Positions 23,471 to 32,299 of a stretch of DNA of 39,529 nucleotides are shown in pieces. Positions within the stretch are counted from its first letter, which is position 1. Each line of letters starts with the position of its first letter. The notes beneath the pieces are model-generated. The model did no database searches. It saw only the letters and a list, made by a program, of their open reading frames with translations, and had not been told where the DNA came from. The translations under genes and the position numbers were made by a program. The stretch lies in contig JAEWCC010000052.1 of assembly GCA_023390815.1 (NCBI GenBank), forward strand, positions 1 through 39,529, given 5' to 3'. The DNA is from Bacillota bacterium. GTDB taxonomy: Bacteria; Bacillota; Clostridia; Christensenellales; SZUA-584.

Positions 23471-25161
23471 CCGAGCATATTTTTCGCGTCGGCTTCCAGC
23501 GCAGTCAGCAGCGCCTCGGAGGCCGCGTTTGTTTTTTCGTGGACGCCCATATACACGCGCACCTTGGGTTCCGTGCCGGACGGCCGGATGACGAGCCAGC
23601 CGGAAGGAAGGGAGAACTCCAGCGCGTCGTTCAGCGGAAAATCGTATGGGCGCTGTCCCGCTTCGTCCGTGATTGTGCCGGCTTGATAGTCGATGCGGGA
23701 GACCACCCGCTGCCCGCCCAGTATGGCAGGGGGGGTCCGGCGCAGACCGGCCATGATGTCCGCGATCTTTTCCATGCCGGATAAGCCCTCAAATACGGCC
23801 GCGTAGACTTTTTCCTTGTGCCAGCCGTACACCTCATAGAGCGAATGCAAATGTTCATACAGCGTTTTACCGTTCTTCTTGCATTCACAAAGCACCTCAA
23901 GCAGCAGCAGCGCGGCCAACACCCCGTCCTTCTCGCGTACGAAGTTGTCCGCGAGGAAGCCGCAGCTTTCCTCAAAGCCAAACACGAAGCGTTTGTCCGG
24001 GTTCGTGTGAATCATGTCGGAGATGTACTTGAAACCGGTGGGGATCGTGATGCACGCAATACCGAAGCGGCGCGCGATCTCATTCGCCATGCGCGTGGAT
24101 ACGAACGATTTGACGACGAAGTCGGTGGGCTTGATCTGTCCGGCTTCGGCACTGCGGCGCAGCAGGTAATCGATGAGAATGCATCCCACCTGATTCCCTG
24201 TAATCGACACGTACTCGCCCTTTCCGTCCGGTATTGCCGCGCCTAAACGGTCCGCGTCGGGGTCTGTGCCGATTGCGATGTCCGCGCCGGTTTCCTTCGC
24301 GAGGCGGATGGCCTGCGCCATCGCGCGTACATCCTCCGGGTTGGGCGAGTCGAGGCCCGGGAAATCCGGATTGGGCTTGCGCTGGCTTTCCACCACGGTG
24401 ATGTGATACGGCAGTGTCATGGCGGTCGACTCAAAGGTGCGCATGCCCGTGCCGTAAAGCGGCGTATAGACCGCCTTGATTTGCGGTGCGTAGTTCTTGA
24501 TATTTTCGGGCTGCCGCGCCATGCCCAGCAGACGCCCGTAGTACGCTTCGTCGAGCTCCCTGCCGACGATGGTCAGCAGGCCGGTTTTTATGGCCTCATC
24601 CTTCGCCATCGTCCTGACTGCCTCGTAAGGGATTTCCTCGATGCGGCACATGACTTCCTCACTTGCATCGCCCAGCAGCTGGCCGCCCCACGACGCAAAC
24701 GCCTTGTATCCGTTGTAATCCTTTGGATTGTGGCTGGCCGTGATCGCGACGCCGCCGAAGGCCTTGAGGTGCAGAATCGAAAACGAAAGCTCCGGCACGC
24801 TCGTGGGCTGCTCGAAGAGATACGTCTTCACGCCGTTCGCCGCAAAACAGAGCGCCGTCTCCAGCGCGAACACGTCGCTGTTCTTCCGCGTGTCATAGGC
24901 AATCACCATTCCGCTGTCCTTGCCGCCGCTCGAGATGACATAGGCAGCGAGCCCCTGCGTCGCGCGGCCAACGGTATAAACGTTCATGCGGCCCGGGCCG
25001 GCACCCAACCGGCTGCGAAGACCCGCAGTGCCGAAAGAAAGTTCCGTAGCAAACCGGTCTTTGATCGCTTCTTCGTCCCCGTCGATGCGGTCAAGCTCCG
25101 CGCTGACCTCCGCGTCCTTTGCCCACCTGCGCCACTGCGCGTACTTTTCCATATAATCCAT
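23467..25161 (-). CDS. pgcA: Phosphoglucomutase / phosphomannomutase (PgcA type)
   Basis: 564 residues of the alpha-D-phosphohexomutase family. The order is FGTAGLRSRLG, the phosphoserine loop TASHNPKDYNGYK (Ser143), the metal loop GTDPDADRLG, the sugar loop GFEESCGF and the phosphate loop RPSGTEPKVRVY. It interconverts glucose-1- and glucose-6-phosphate for envelope and storage polysaccharides. GGAGGAACTGAA precedes the ATG. Confidence 0.95.
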   Translation of the reverse strand: MDYMEKYAQWRRWAKDAEVSAELDRIDGDEEAIKDRFATELSFGTAGLRSRLGAGPGRMNVYTVGRATQGLAAYVISSGGKDSGMVIAYDTRKNSDVFALETALCFAANGVKTYLFEQPTSVPELSFSILHLKAFGGVAITASHNPKDYNGYKAFASWGGQLLGDASEEVMCRIEEIPYEAVRTMAKDEAIKTGLLTIVGRELDEAYYGRLLGMARQPENIKNYAPQIKAVYTPLYGTGMRTFESTAMTLPYHITVVESQRKPNPDFPGLDSPNPEDVRAMAQAIRLAKETGADIAIGTDPDADRLGAAIPDGKGEYVSITGNQVGCILIDYLLRRSAEAGQIKPTDFVVKSFVSTRMANEIARRFGIACITIPTGFKYISDMIHTNPDKRFVFGFEESCGFLADNFVREKDGVLAALLLLEVLCECKKNGKTLYEHLHSLYEVYGWHKEKVYAAVFEGLSGMEKIADIMAGLRRTPPAILGGQRVVSRIDYQAGTITDEAGQRPYDFPLNDALEFSLPSGWLVIRPSGTEPKVRVYMGVHEKTNAASEALLTALEADAKNMLG

Positions 25162-25216
25162 TTCAGTTCCTCCAGCGCTATTTTAAGCGATGCCGCCATA
25201 TTTAAAACCGGCGATA

Positions 25217-25244
25217 TAAAAAGAGAGCGGTTTGCACCACTCTC
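25217..25244 (-). terminator. Terminator of the rpsF-ssb-rpsR operon
   Basis: On the minus strand GAGAGTGGT and ACCGCTCTC pair with one mismatch around GCAA and are followed by TTTTT. It lies 13 bases after rpsR. Confidence 0.85.
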
Positions 25245-25257
25245 CCTGTGTATTAAG

Positions 25258-25521
25258 CTAGTCCTGCGAATAGGGCAGCAGCGCCATCATGCGCGCGCGC
25301 TTGATCGCCATAGCCAGCTCCCGCTGGTGCTTCGCGCATACGCCCGAGGTACGCCGCGGCTGAATTTTGCCGCGTTCCGTCAGGAAGCGCTTTAACTTCA
25401 TCGTATCCTTGTAGTCAATGCTCTTGGACTTATCCGCACAAAACGCGCAAATCTTACGTTTTGGCTTGCCGCGGCGCATTTTTCTCTGCTTATCGTCGCC
25501 GTTATTCATTGCCGTTGCCAT
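25258..25521 (-). CDS. rpsR: Ribosomal protein S18, zinc-binding type
   Basis: 87 residues, 30S subunit. RRGKPKRKICAFCADK, TMKLKRFLTERGKI and QPRRTSGVCAKHQRELA identify S18. It keeps four zinc ligands: Cys25, Cys28, Cys62 and His65. It is the last gene of the rpsF-ssb-rpsR operon and binds S6. Confidence 0.97.
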   Translation of the reverse strand: MATAMNNGDDKQRKMRRGKPKRKICAFCADKSKSIDYKDTMKLKRFLTERGKIQPRRTSGVCAKHQRELAMAIKRARMMALLPYSQD

Positions 25522-25542
25522 AGGCTCCTCTCCTTTATTTGG

Positions 25543-25968
25543 TTAAAAAGGCATCTGTTCGTCGTCGAGCGGCTCAAAATCACCCTGCTCGTCCCCGAAC
25601 AATCCCGCGTCGTCCGGCGGCGGCGGAACGTCTGTCATGCGGCCGCCTCCACCGCCTTCTCCCTTGGGCGATAAAAATTCCACATCGTCCGCGACAATTT
25701 CGGTGACATAGCGTCGCTCACCGTTTTGTCCGTCAAAACTTCTTGTCTGTATCCGGCCCGATACGCCCACCTTGCGTCCCTTGGCAAGGAACTTTGCGCA
25801 GTTCTCCGCGAGCTGCCGCCAAGTGACTATCGGCAGAAAATCCGTCTCCTTTTTGTCGCCAAAACCGCGGCTGACCGCCACGGTGAACGTACAGACGGAT
25901 ATACCGGAGGTGGTGGTTCTAAGTTCCGGATCCTTCGTCAGGTTTCCAATGATCGTCGCCCTGTTCAT
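25543..25968 (-). CDS. ssb: Single-stranded DNA-binding protein
   Basis: 141 residues. The OB fold begins MNRATIIGNLTKDPELRTT and has FLPIVTWRQLAENCAKFLAK; a Gly/Pro-rich linker leads to the acidic tip DDEQMPF, which recruits partner proteins. It sits between rpsF and rpsR in the standard Firmicutes arrangement. Confidence 0.97.
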   Translation of the reverse strand: MNRATIIGNLTKDPELRTTTSGISVCTFTVAVSRGFGDKKETDFLPIVTWRQLAENCAKFLAKGRKVGVSGRIQTRSFDGQNGERRYVTEIVADDVEFLSPKGEGGGGGRMTDVPPPPDDAGLFGDEQGDFEPLDDEQMPF

Positions 25969-25980
25969 AACATTACCCCT

Positions 25981-26262
25981 TTACAGTCGGATTATGTTGT
26001 ACCGGAGAACGCCGTCATGGATGTTGTAATTGCGTTCCAGCTCAAGCGGAAGCGATGGCTCGGCTTCGAATGTCACCAGCACATAATAGCCTTCCGAGAT
26101 GTAATTGATCTCGTAAGCAAGTTTTCTGGTGCCCCATTCGTCGACCTTTTCTATTTTGCCGCCGTTATCCTCAATGAGGGTTTTGAACTTTTCGATGACG
26201 GATTTTCTCGTCTCGTCGTCGATGCTCGGCTTCAAAATATACATGCTTTCATACTTGTTCAT
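25981..26262 (-). CDS. rpsF: Ribosomal protein S6
   Basis: 93 residues, MNKYESMYILKPSIDDETRK, then WGTRKLAYEINYISEGYYVL, the S6 core. It pairs with S18 on 16S rRNA. AGGAGGTACAACG precedes the ATG. It leads the operon and follows a structured leader with its own promoter. Confidence 0.97.
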   Translation of the reverse strand: MNKYESMYILKPSIDDETRKSVIEKFKTLIEDNGGKIEKVDEWGTRKLAYEINYISEGYYVLVTFEAEPSLPLELERNYNIHDGVLRYNIIRL

Positions 26263-26283
26263 CGTTGTACCTCCTTATGGACT

Positions 26284-26338
26284 CTCCGCAGCCAAACTGC
26301 TTTGGCCACGGATGTGGCCCCGCGACACGTGCGCGGAG
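26284..26338 (-). promoter_or_regulatory. Structured rpsF leader, candidate S6:S18-binding autoregulatory RNA
   Basis: On the minus strand CTCCGC (26338-26333) pairs with GCGGAG (26289-26284). Inside, GGCCAC and GTGGCC enclose ATCC, giving an unpaired-to-paired CCGTGG next to the hairpin. An alternative GCAG/CTGC stem overlaps. Many bacteria control rpsF operons through an S6:S18-binding leader with a conserved CCG; this is a candidate by position and shape only. Confidence 0.5.
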
Positions 26339-26361
26339 CAAGAAAGACGCTACGATCAATG

Positions 26362-26390
26362 ATTATACCATCGCCGCCCGGTAAATACAA
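26362..26390 (-). promoter_or_regulatory. Promoter of the rpsF operon
   Basis: On the minus strand TTGTAT (26390-26385), 17-base spacer, TATAAT (26367-26362), with TGG before the -10 (extended -10). Confidence 0.7.
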
Positions 26391-26580
26391 CTGGATTTTG
26401 CTGAAGATGGCTTCATCCACTGCGTTTCGATGTTAGCATTATATCATAAGAATAACAGTTCGTGGCAATAAATAAAAAATTTTTCGATAAATTTCTGCAT
26501 GTGCGTACCAGTTTTGCCAGTAAGCGCCTTTGGACCGCATGTGCACCCGATAATTGTACCATGCAGCATAAAATTAGTGC

Positions 26581-26609
26581 TTGAAATGGAGCCGCGTATG
26601 CATTATAAT
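26581..26609 (+). promoter_or_regulatory. Promoter of tRNA-Thr
   Basis: TTGAAA (26581-26586), 17-base spacer, TATAAT (26604-26609), 21 bases before the tRNA. Confidence 0.8.
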
Positions 26610-26630
26610 AACCCACGCTGGTATTTTAGC

Positions 26631-26706
<76 letters not shown>

Positions 26707-26709
26707 AAG

Positions 26710-26749
26710 AAGCCTCGAGAGTCTAACAAGAACTTCGAGGCTTTTTCTT
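26710..26749 (+). terminator. Terminator of tRNA-Thr
   Basis: AAGCCTCGA (26710-26718) pairs with TCGAGGCTT (26735-26743) and is followed by TTTCTTT. Confidence 0.85.
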
Positions 26750-26791
26750 TTACCCGGGCTTATTCAAATTCGCATTTCGCTTCATTTGCCG

Positions 26792-26823
26792 GTATTGTAT
26801 ACAATACTGCAAAATGATACAAT
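26792..26823 (+). promoter_or_regulatory. Surface-protein promoter overlapping a perfect 16-bp palindrome
   Basis: GTATTGTATACAATAC (26792-26807) is a perfect palindrome. Within it TTGTAT (26795-26800) is a -35, with TACAAT (26818-26823) at 17 bases. Palindromes with a GTATAC centre are typical of some GntR-family operators; no such regulator is in the window. Confidence 0.65.
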
Positions 26824-26887
26824 ATTTAACGATATTTGCGCACACTGAAGCATTTCAATACTGGCCGGACGGCCACACGGGGTATAT

Positions 26888-29800
26888 ATGAGAACGAGAT
26901 GGACATCGATCGTAATGCTGTGCATGCTGCTGCTGGCCGCCGTATTTTTTCCGGTAACCGTTCAGGCAGCAGAGGAAGCGCTCGGTACTACGCGCAGTTC
27001 TTTTACATCCGGCGATACGTACACGATCAGCTCGCAGGAAGAGCTGGCTTACCTCGCTGTGCTGGTCAACAGCGGAAATACAGGCGGGGGTGTTACGTTC
27101 AAGCTGATTTCCGATATCACTGTAACCAACGATTATAACCCTTCCGGCGACGGCAACTGGACGCCGATCGGTTACGGCTACGATTTTGCCGGTACGTTTG
27201 ACGGGCAGGGCTATACCATTTCGGGCATTACGGTTCCTCAAAATGACAATATGGGATTGTTCAGCAGTCTGGGTGCAGCTTCAAGAGTCAAGAACCTGCG
27301 GGTAAGTAGTACGCTGAGTGGAAACTTCTATACAGGCGGCATTGCCGCCGTAAACAGCGGCATTATCGAGAATTGCACCAATACGGGCAATATCAGCGGA
27401 GAGCAATCCGTTGGCGGCATTGTCGGAAAGAATAATAACCTTGTGACAGGATGCGAAAATACAGGCATGATTACCGCCAGCAGCGGCTTGGCTGGCGGCA
27501 TTTCTGGTAACGATAATGGCAGTACTACGATTAAAAACTGTTTCAATACCGGCCCTGTCAGCAGCAATTATGACTACGTAGGCGGCATCACACCGTCAAC
27601 ACTTGGCGTTGTAAGAAACTGCTACAATGTAGGTACCGTTACGGGGAGACAATATACGGGCGGCATCGCGGGATATTCATATGGGAAAATATATAATTGC
27701 TATAATACTGGTACTATCGTATTGGTCACCTTAAACAGTTATTTCGGCTCAGTGGTGGGCGGATTTCCTGCCAGCGCACCATATGTTCGTCCGGTGGTAG
27801 AAAACTGTTTCTGGCTGAGTACCGGTGCGCGCAGTTTTGGACCTGGTGATTTCACCACTACGAATGTCAGTCCGTTTAGCGCTGAAAACAACGGAACGCT
27901 GATGTCTCCAATAGACGGAGAAACGTCGCTGCTCAATGCCCTGAACAATGGTACGATCCCCGGAGATAAAAAATGGGCGATCGATACCGGGGCGTATACC
28001 TACCCCATGATGGTTGCGGTAGCGCCTTCGGTAACGAGCGAGCCGGAAAACGCCGCTGCAAATGCAGGTAGCACGGCGAGCTTTACGGCAACGGCTTCCG
28101 GCAATCCCGCACCGGCCTGCCAGTGGCAGGTATCGACGAACGGCACGACATGGAGCAACGTTACGGGCGGTACAGGCGCGACGGAGGAGACGTATACCAC
28201 ACCCGCCGCGGGTTATTCCATGAACGGCTGGCGGTACCGCTGCGTATTCACCAACATTGAGGGTGAAGTCGCTTCCGATCCCGCGACGCTGACTGTCAGC
28301 CGTCTTGCGACGACGGTGGTGGTATTGCCGACCACCTCAGCGATCACTTACGGTGAACCCCTTTCAGAATCGACTTTGACCGGCGGGTCGGGCAGCGTAC
28401 CCGGCAGCTTCGTCTGGACGGATGGAACCATAACGCCCGCCATGGCAGACAGCGGCGTCACGCCATACTCCGTAACGTTTTTGCCGGATGACCCCGAGCA
28501 TTACGAGGCATCCACAGCCTCGGTGATCCTTACGGTCAATAAAGCAACGCCTTTGGTTCTGTCTTTGCCCACCGCTTCGGCGATTGACTACGGACAGACG
28601 CTATCCGCCTCGGTTTTAACTGGCGGGGCTGCCAATACGCCGGGCAGCTTTGTGTGGACAGACGATACGATAACACCGGACGTGACGGACAGCAATACAA
28701 CGGAATATTCGGTTACTTTTACGCCGGACGACCTCGATACCTACGTTACTACGACCACGATCGTCAAACTTACGGTGAACAAAGCATCCACGTCAGTCCT
28801 GACATTACCCGGCGCTTCGGCGATCACCTTTGGACAAACACTTTCCGCTTCCACGCTAACTGGTGGGTCGGGCAGCGTCCCCGGCAGCTTCGTCTGGACG
28901 GACGGAACCATAGCGCCCGCCATGGCGGACAGCGGCACGACACCATACTCCGTAACGTTTTTGCCGGATGACAGTGAACGTTACGCTGCATCGACGGCCG
29001 CGGTTACCCTTACGGTCAATAAAGCAACGCCTTTGGTTCTATCTTCGCCCACTGCTTCGGCAATTACCCTTGGGCAGACGCTATCCGCTTCAGTTTTATC
29101 CGGCGGGACGGCCAATACGACGGGCAGCTTTGCATGGACAAACGGAACGTTAGCGCCGGACGTGACGGACAGCAATACAACGGATTATTTGGTTACTTTT
29201 ACGCCGGACGACCACGATAACTATGTGGCGACGACCACGACTGTCAGGCTTACGGTGAATAAAGCATCCACGGCAGTCGTGACGATACCTGCCGCTTCGG
29301 CAATCACCTACGGGCAAACACTTGCCGCCTCCACGCTGACTGGCGGATCGGGCAGCGTACCCGGCAGCTTCGCGTGGACAAACGGGACGACAGTGCCCGC
29401 GGTGGCAGACAGCGGTATAACGGAGTATTCCGTCACGTTCATACCGACCGACTCCCTGCGGTATGCGACATCAACGGCTGCCGTCACGCTGACGATTCAT
29501 AAAGCCGCAACCACGGTCGTGACGCTGCCGAATGCTTCGGCGATCACCTATGGGCAAACGTTATCCGCTTCCTCCTTCACCGGTGGATCGGGCGGTGTGC
29601 CCGGCAGCTTTGCGTGGACGAACGGAACCACAGCTCCTTCGGTACCGGACAGCGGGCTCACAGCGTATCCCATCATATTTACGCCAACGGACACCGATAA
29701 TTATAGCCCGTCCTCGGCTGCGGTGACGCTCGTGGTGAACAAAGCCACGCCTGTCATAGTAGACTACCCTATAGGTCGGACCATAACGTATGGGCAGACT

Positions 29801-31033
29801 CTTGATCCGTATTCGGTAATATACTTTGGCTCGGCAAACGTTCCCGGAAGCTTTGCATGGACCTATGGTGATCAAATACCCACTGCGAGCTACACAAATT
29901 ATTATTCTGTGACTTTCACGCCCACGGATGATGTGAATTACACCACAGTATTGACCGCCGGTTTGGTATATGTGTTAAAGGCGAATCTGGGTCTCGCAAC
30001 CGCACCCGTTGCCGCGTCCATCACATACGGACAATCGCTTGCGGATTCAGTATTGTCAGGAGGAGACGTTGTTGGTGTATTCGGGGACGATATAGACGGT
30101 TACTTTTCGTGGACAGACGGTTCAATAGTTCCGGATATATCCGACAGTAACATGACACCTTACAACGTATACTTTACACAAAATACGCCTTCATACCCGG
30201 ATAATTACAAGCAGCTGACGACTACCGTTACGCTCACGGTGAATAAGGCCACGCCCACGATCAATACGAAGCCATCCGCAGCGGATATCACTTACGGAGA
30301 CTCGCTTTCCGATTCGGTTTTATCCGGAGGAGAGGCCAGCGTACCCGGCACCTTTACGTGGACGAACGCAGCTACAAAGCCTTCGGTATCGGACAGCGGC
30401 GTGACGGAATACTCGTTGACGTTCACACCGACCGACACCGCTCATTATAATACGGTCACAACCAGCGTCACGCTTACCGTGAGTAAAGCCGTATGCGACA
30501 TGAGCGGCGTTACGTTTGCTGATGCCCGATATGCCTACGACGGTAAACCGAAGAGCTTGTCAATCGGCACGCTCCCGACGAGTGTCTCCGTCAGCTATAT
30601 CGGAAACGGGATGACGGATGTGGGTGTCTATACCGTCACCGCTTCTTTCACAAGCGAAAATTACCTTGAGATCCCCGATATGACCGCAACACTGACCATC
30701 TGTCCGTCGGGCATTCCAGAGAATTATAAAATGTTCGTGGGCGGCCGGGTGGTCTGGGAACCGCTGCCGGAGGGCGGGACATGGGAATGGGACGAGAGCT
30801 ATTTCTCAGCAACGTTCAACAGCCCCGCCACATTTACCGCGCTGAGAAGCGGAACGTCCGTCATTACCTATACGGTAAATGGTGTTTCGCAAAGCATTAC
30901 GGTCACGGTACGGGATGCCAATATGCCGGGCACCGGACAGGATATGACCTATGTATATGTGCTGGCGGGGCTGGCAGTATTCTTCGCAGTGTCCGGCTTG
31001 CTCTATAAAATAGGCCGAAAAAGTATCGGGTAA
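26888..31033 (+). CDS. Large repeat-rich cell-surface protein with GLUG, Ig-like and MBG-like repeats
   Basis: 1381 residues. A signal peptide (1-27, ending VQAAEEA) precedes a GLUG-repeat region (about 100-290; repeated GGI-x-G and NC-xNTG-x-I patterns) that probably forms a beta-helix. One Ig-like domain (about 377-470) follows, then nine repeats of about 80 residues (474-1200, consensus ASAITYGQTLSASxLTGGS, PGSFxWT, YSVTFTPxD, LTVNKA). A diverged MBG-like domain (YAYDGKPKSL) comes next, then MPGTG (1346-1350), a membrane helix and KIGRKSIG. The last part resembles a sortase signal, so the protein is probably wall-attached and adhesive. The ribosome binding site is weak (GGGG). Confidence 0.85.
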   Translation: MRTRWTSIVMLCMLLLAAVFFPVTVQAAEEALGTTRSSFTSGDTYTISSQEELAYLAVLVNSGNTGGGVTFKLISDITVTNDYNPSGDGNWTPIGYGYDFAGTFDGQGYTISGITVPQNDNMGLFSSLGAASRVKNLRVSSTLSGNFYTGGIAAVNSGIIENCTNTGNISGEQSVGGIVGKNNNLVTGCENTGMITASSGLAGGISGNDNGSTTIKNCFNTGPVSSNYDYVGGITPSTLGVVRNCYNVGTVTGRQYTGGIAGYSYGKIYNCYNTGTIVLVTLNSYFGSVVGGFPASAPYVRPVVENCFWLSTGARSFGPGDFTTTNVSPFSAENNGTLMSPIDGETSLLNALNNGTIPGDKKWAIDTGAYTYPMMVAVAPSVTSEPENAAANAGSTASFTATASGNPAPACQWQVSTNGTTWSNVTGGTGATEETYTTPAAGYSMNGWRYRCVFTNIEGEVASDPATLTVSRLATTVVVLPTTSAITYGEPLSESTLTGGSGSVPGSFVWTDGTITPAMADSGVTPYSVTFLPDDPEHYEASTASVILTVNKATPLVLSLPTASAIDYGQTLSASVLTGGAANTPGSFVWTDDTITPDVTDSNTTEYSVTFTPDDLDTYVTTTTIVKLTVNKASTSVLTLPGASAITFGQTLSASTLTGGSGSVPGSFVWTDGTIAPAMADSGTTPYSVTFLPDDSERYAASTAAVTLTVNKATPLVLSSPTASAITLGQTLSASVLSGGTANTTGSFAWTNGTLAPDVTDSNTTDYLVTFTPDDHDNYVATTTTVRLTVNKASTAVVTIPAASAITYGQTLAASTLTGGSGSVPGSFAWTNGTTVPAVADSGITEYSVTFIPTDSLRYATSTAAVTLTIHKAATTVVTLPNASAITYGQTLSASSFTGGSGGVPGSFAWTNGTTAPSVPDSGLTAYPIIFTPTDTDNYSPSSAAVTLVVNKATPVIVDYPIGRTITYGQTLDPYSVIYFGSANVPGSFAWTYGDQIPTASYTNYYSVTFTPTDDVNYTTVLTAGLVYVLKANLGLATAPVAASITYGQSLADSVLSGGDVVGVFGDDIDGYFSWTDGSIVPDISDSNMTPYNVYFTQNTPSYPDNYKQLTTTVTLTVNKATPTINTKPSAADITYGDSLSDSVLSGGEASVPGTFTWTNAATKPSVSDSGVTEYSLTFTPTDTAHYNTVTTSVTLTVSKAVCDMSGVTFADARYAYDGKPKSLSIGTLPTSVSVSYIGNGMTDVGVYTVTASFTSENYLEIPDMTATLTICPSGIPENYKMFVGGRVVWEPLPEGGTWEWDESYFSATFNSPATFTALRSGTSVITYTVNGVSQSITVTVRDANMPGTGQDMTYVYVLAGLAVFFAVSGLLYKIGRKSIG
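28307..30487 (+). repeat. Nine in-frame ~240-bp tandem repeats in the surface protein gene
   Basis: Each unit encodes about 80 residues ending LTVNKA. Units 1 and 3, and units 2 and 4, resemble each other more than their neighbours, and shared sequence recurs 480 bases apart (for example near 28530 and 29010), showing a dimer-level duplication. Units 7-9 are more diverged. Confidence 0.9.
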
Positions 31034-31248
31034 GTACGATTAATTGATTAAAGCGTTCCGTATGTTTTCGACCGGCACCTCCTTGCACGCTGGTCCTTTA
31101 TTTAATACTTCCAACCCGTACACATCATTTGCTGCGATTTGTTTTTATGCATCGGCAGCATCCTTTTCAAAATGTCAATTAAATGCTAGAGAATATGGAT
31201 GCTGTTCATGGACATTTATTGTTTCAGCAGATAGAATTTAACTAATAT

Positions 31249-31262
31249 CGAAACCGGTTTCG
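31249..31262. promoter_or_regulatory. LacI-family operator upstream of lacI
   Basis: CGAAACCGGTTTCG is a perfect 14-bp palindrome ending against the lacI ribosome binding site (GGGAGG). It has the CCGG-type centre of LacI-family operators, so binding would block its own expression. Confidence 0.75.
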
Positions 31263-31275
31263 GGAGGGTCTGATC

Positions 31276-32289
31276 ATGGCAACGATCTATGATATCGCCC
31301 GGATGTGCGGTCTGTCCCCGGCAACCGTATCCAAAGCGCTTAGCGGCGCTGCGGATGTCAGCATGGCCACGCGCAACAAGATCAGGCAGGTCGCAAACAG
31401 CGTCGATTACGTGCCCGACGGCCGGGCCAGGGGCCTCAGCCAGAACCGGACATGGACGATCAGCGTGCTGTGTCAGGACGGCTCGGAAATGGGGCTGCGG
31501 CACTACCTTTTTGCGCAGATCATCGAGAGCTTTAAAAGCGTCGTCGAAAGACACGGCTACGACATCTTTTTTATATCCAATCAGCTTGGCAAAATGGGGC
31601 TTACCTATTATGGTCATTGCCGTTATCGAAGGACGGACGGCGTCTTGATCGTCAATACCAATCATCAGTCGGCGGACACACGGGAGTTGATGGAGAGCGA
31701 GCTGCCCAAAATCGCAATTGATTATTGTGATGCGACCATCAATGGCGTCATGACGGACTGCGACAAAAGCATGGAGCTGCTGTATAACCACCTGTTCGAT
31801 TTGGGGCACCGGAATATCGTTTACATGCATGGAGAACGAAACAAATACATCACCGAGATTCGCATCAAGGGGCTGCAAAAGGCCGTGGCAAAACGCGGGC
31901 AGGTGTTTACGCCGGGTATGCTCGTGCAGTCCAAATATTACGCGATTCAGGGCGGGTACCAGTCTATGAAAAGCGTGCTGGAACGCACGGAAAGACCTAC
32001 TGGCGTCATCGCGAGCGATGATTACAGTGCCGTAGGCGCGATTCAGGCGGCGCGCGACTGCGGCCTGTCCGTGCCGGAGGATATCTCTGTCGTGGGGTTT
32101 GACGGCATCGAGATTACCCAGCTTTTCAGCCCGCCGCTTACCACCATCCGGCAGGACACGGTGGGCATGGGCGCCAAAGCGGCGGAATGCCTGCTGAAGC
32201 AGATTTTAGGGTTTGACCGGTACAAACCCGAAAACATCATTTTGGAGCCTCAACTGCTGATCGGCGGCAGCTGCAGGCGCATCCGTTAG
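31276..32289 (+). CDS. LacI-family transcription regulator
   Basis: 337 residues. The helix-turn-helix TIYDIARMCGLSPATVSKAL and hinge RARGLSQNR are followed by a sugar-binding domain (HRNIVYMHGER, GVIASDDYSAVGAIQAARDC, ISVVGFDGIEITQLFSPPLT). GGGAGG lies eight bases before the ATG. It precedes the GH3 gene by ten bases and likely responds to the oligosaccharide of this locus. Confidence 0.92.
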   Translation: MATIYDIARMCGLSPATVSKALSGAADVSMATRNKIRQVANSVDYVPDGRARGLSQNRTWTISVLCQDGSEMGLRHYLFAQIIESFKSVVERHGYDIFFISNQLGKMGLTYYGHCRYRRTDGVLIVNTNHQSADTRELMESELPKIAIDYCDATINGVMTDCDKSMELLYNHLFDLGHRNIVYMHGERNKYITEIRIKGLQKAVAKRGQVFTPGMLVQSKYYAIQGGYQSMKSVLERTERPTGVIASDDYSAVGAIQAARDCGLSVPEDISVVGFDGIEITQLFSPPLTTIRQDTVGMGAKAAECLLKQILGFDRYKPENIILEPQLLIGGSCRRIR

Positions 32290-32299
32290 GAGCGTACAT

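Noticed and set aside
24403..25395. Long plus-strand open frame opposite the phosphoglucomutase gene
   Set aside because: Arginine/alanine/histidine-rich shadow typical of GC-rich antisense frames.
31034..31248. Gap between the surface protein and lacI searched for small genes or a terminator
   Set aside because: Short frames lack ribosome binding sites and no stem with a T-run was found.
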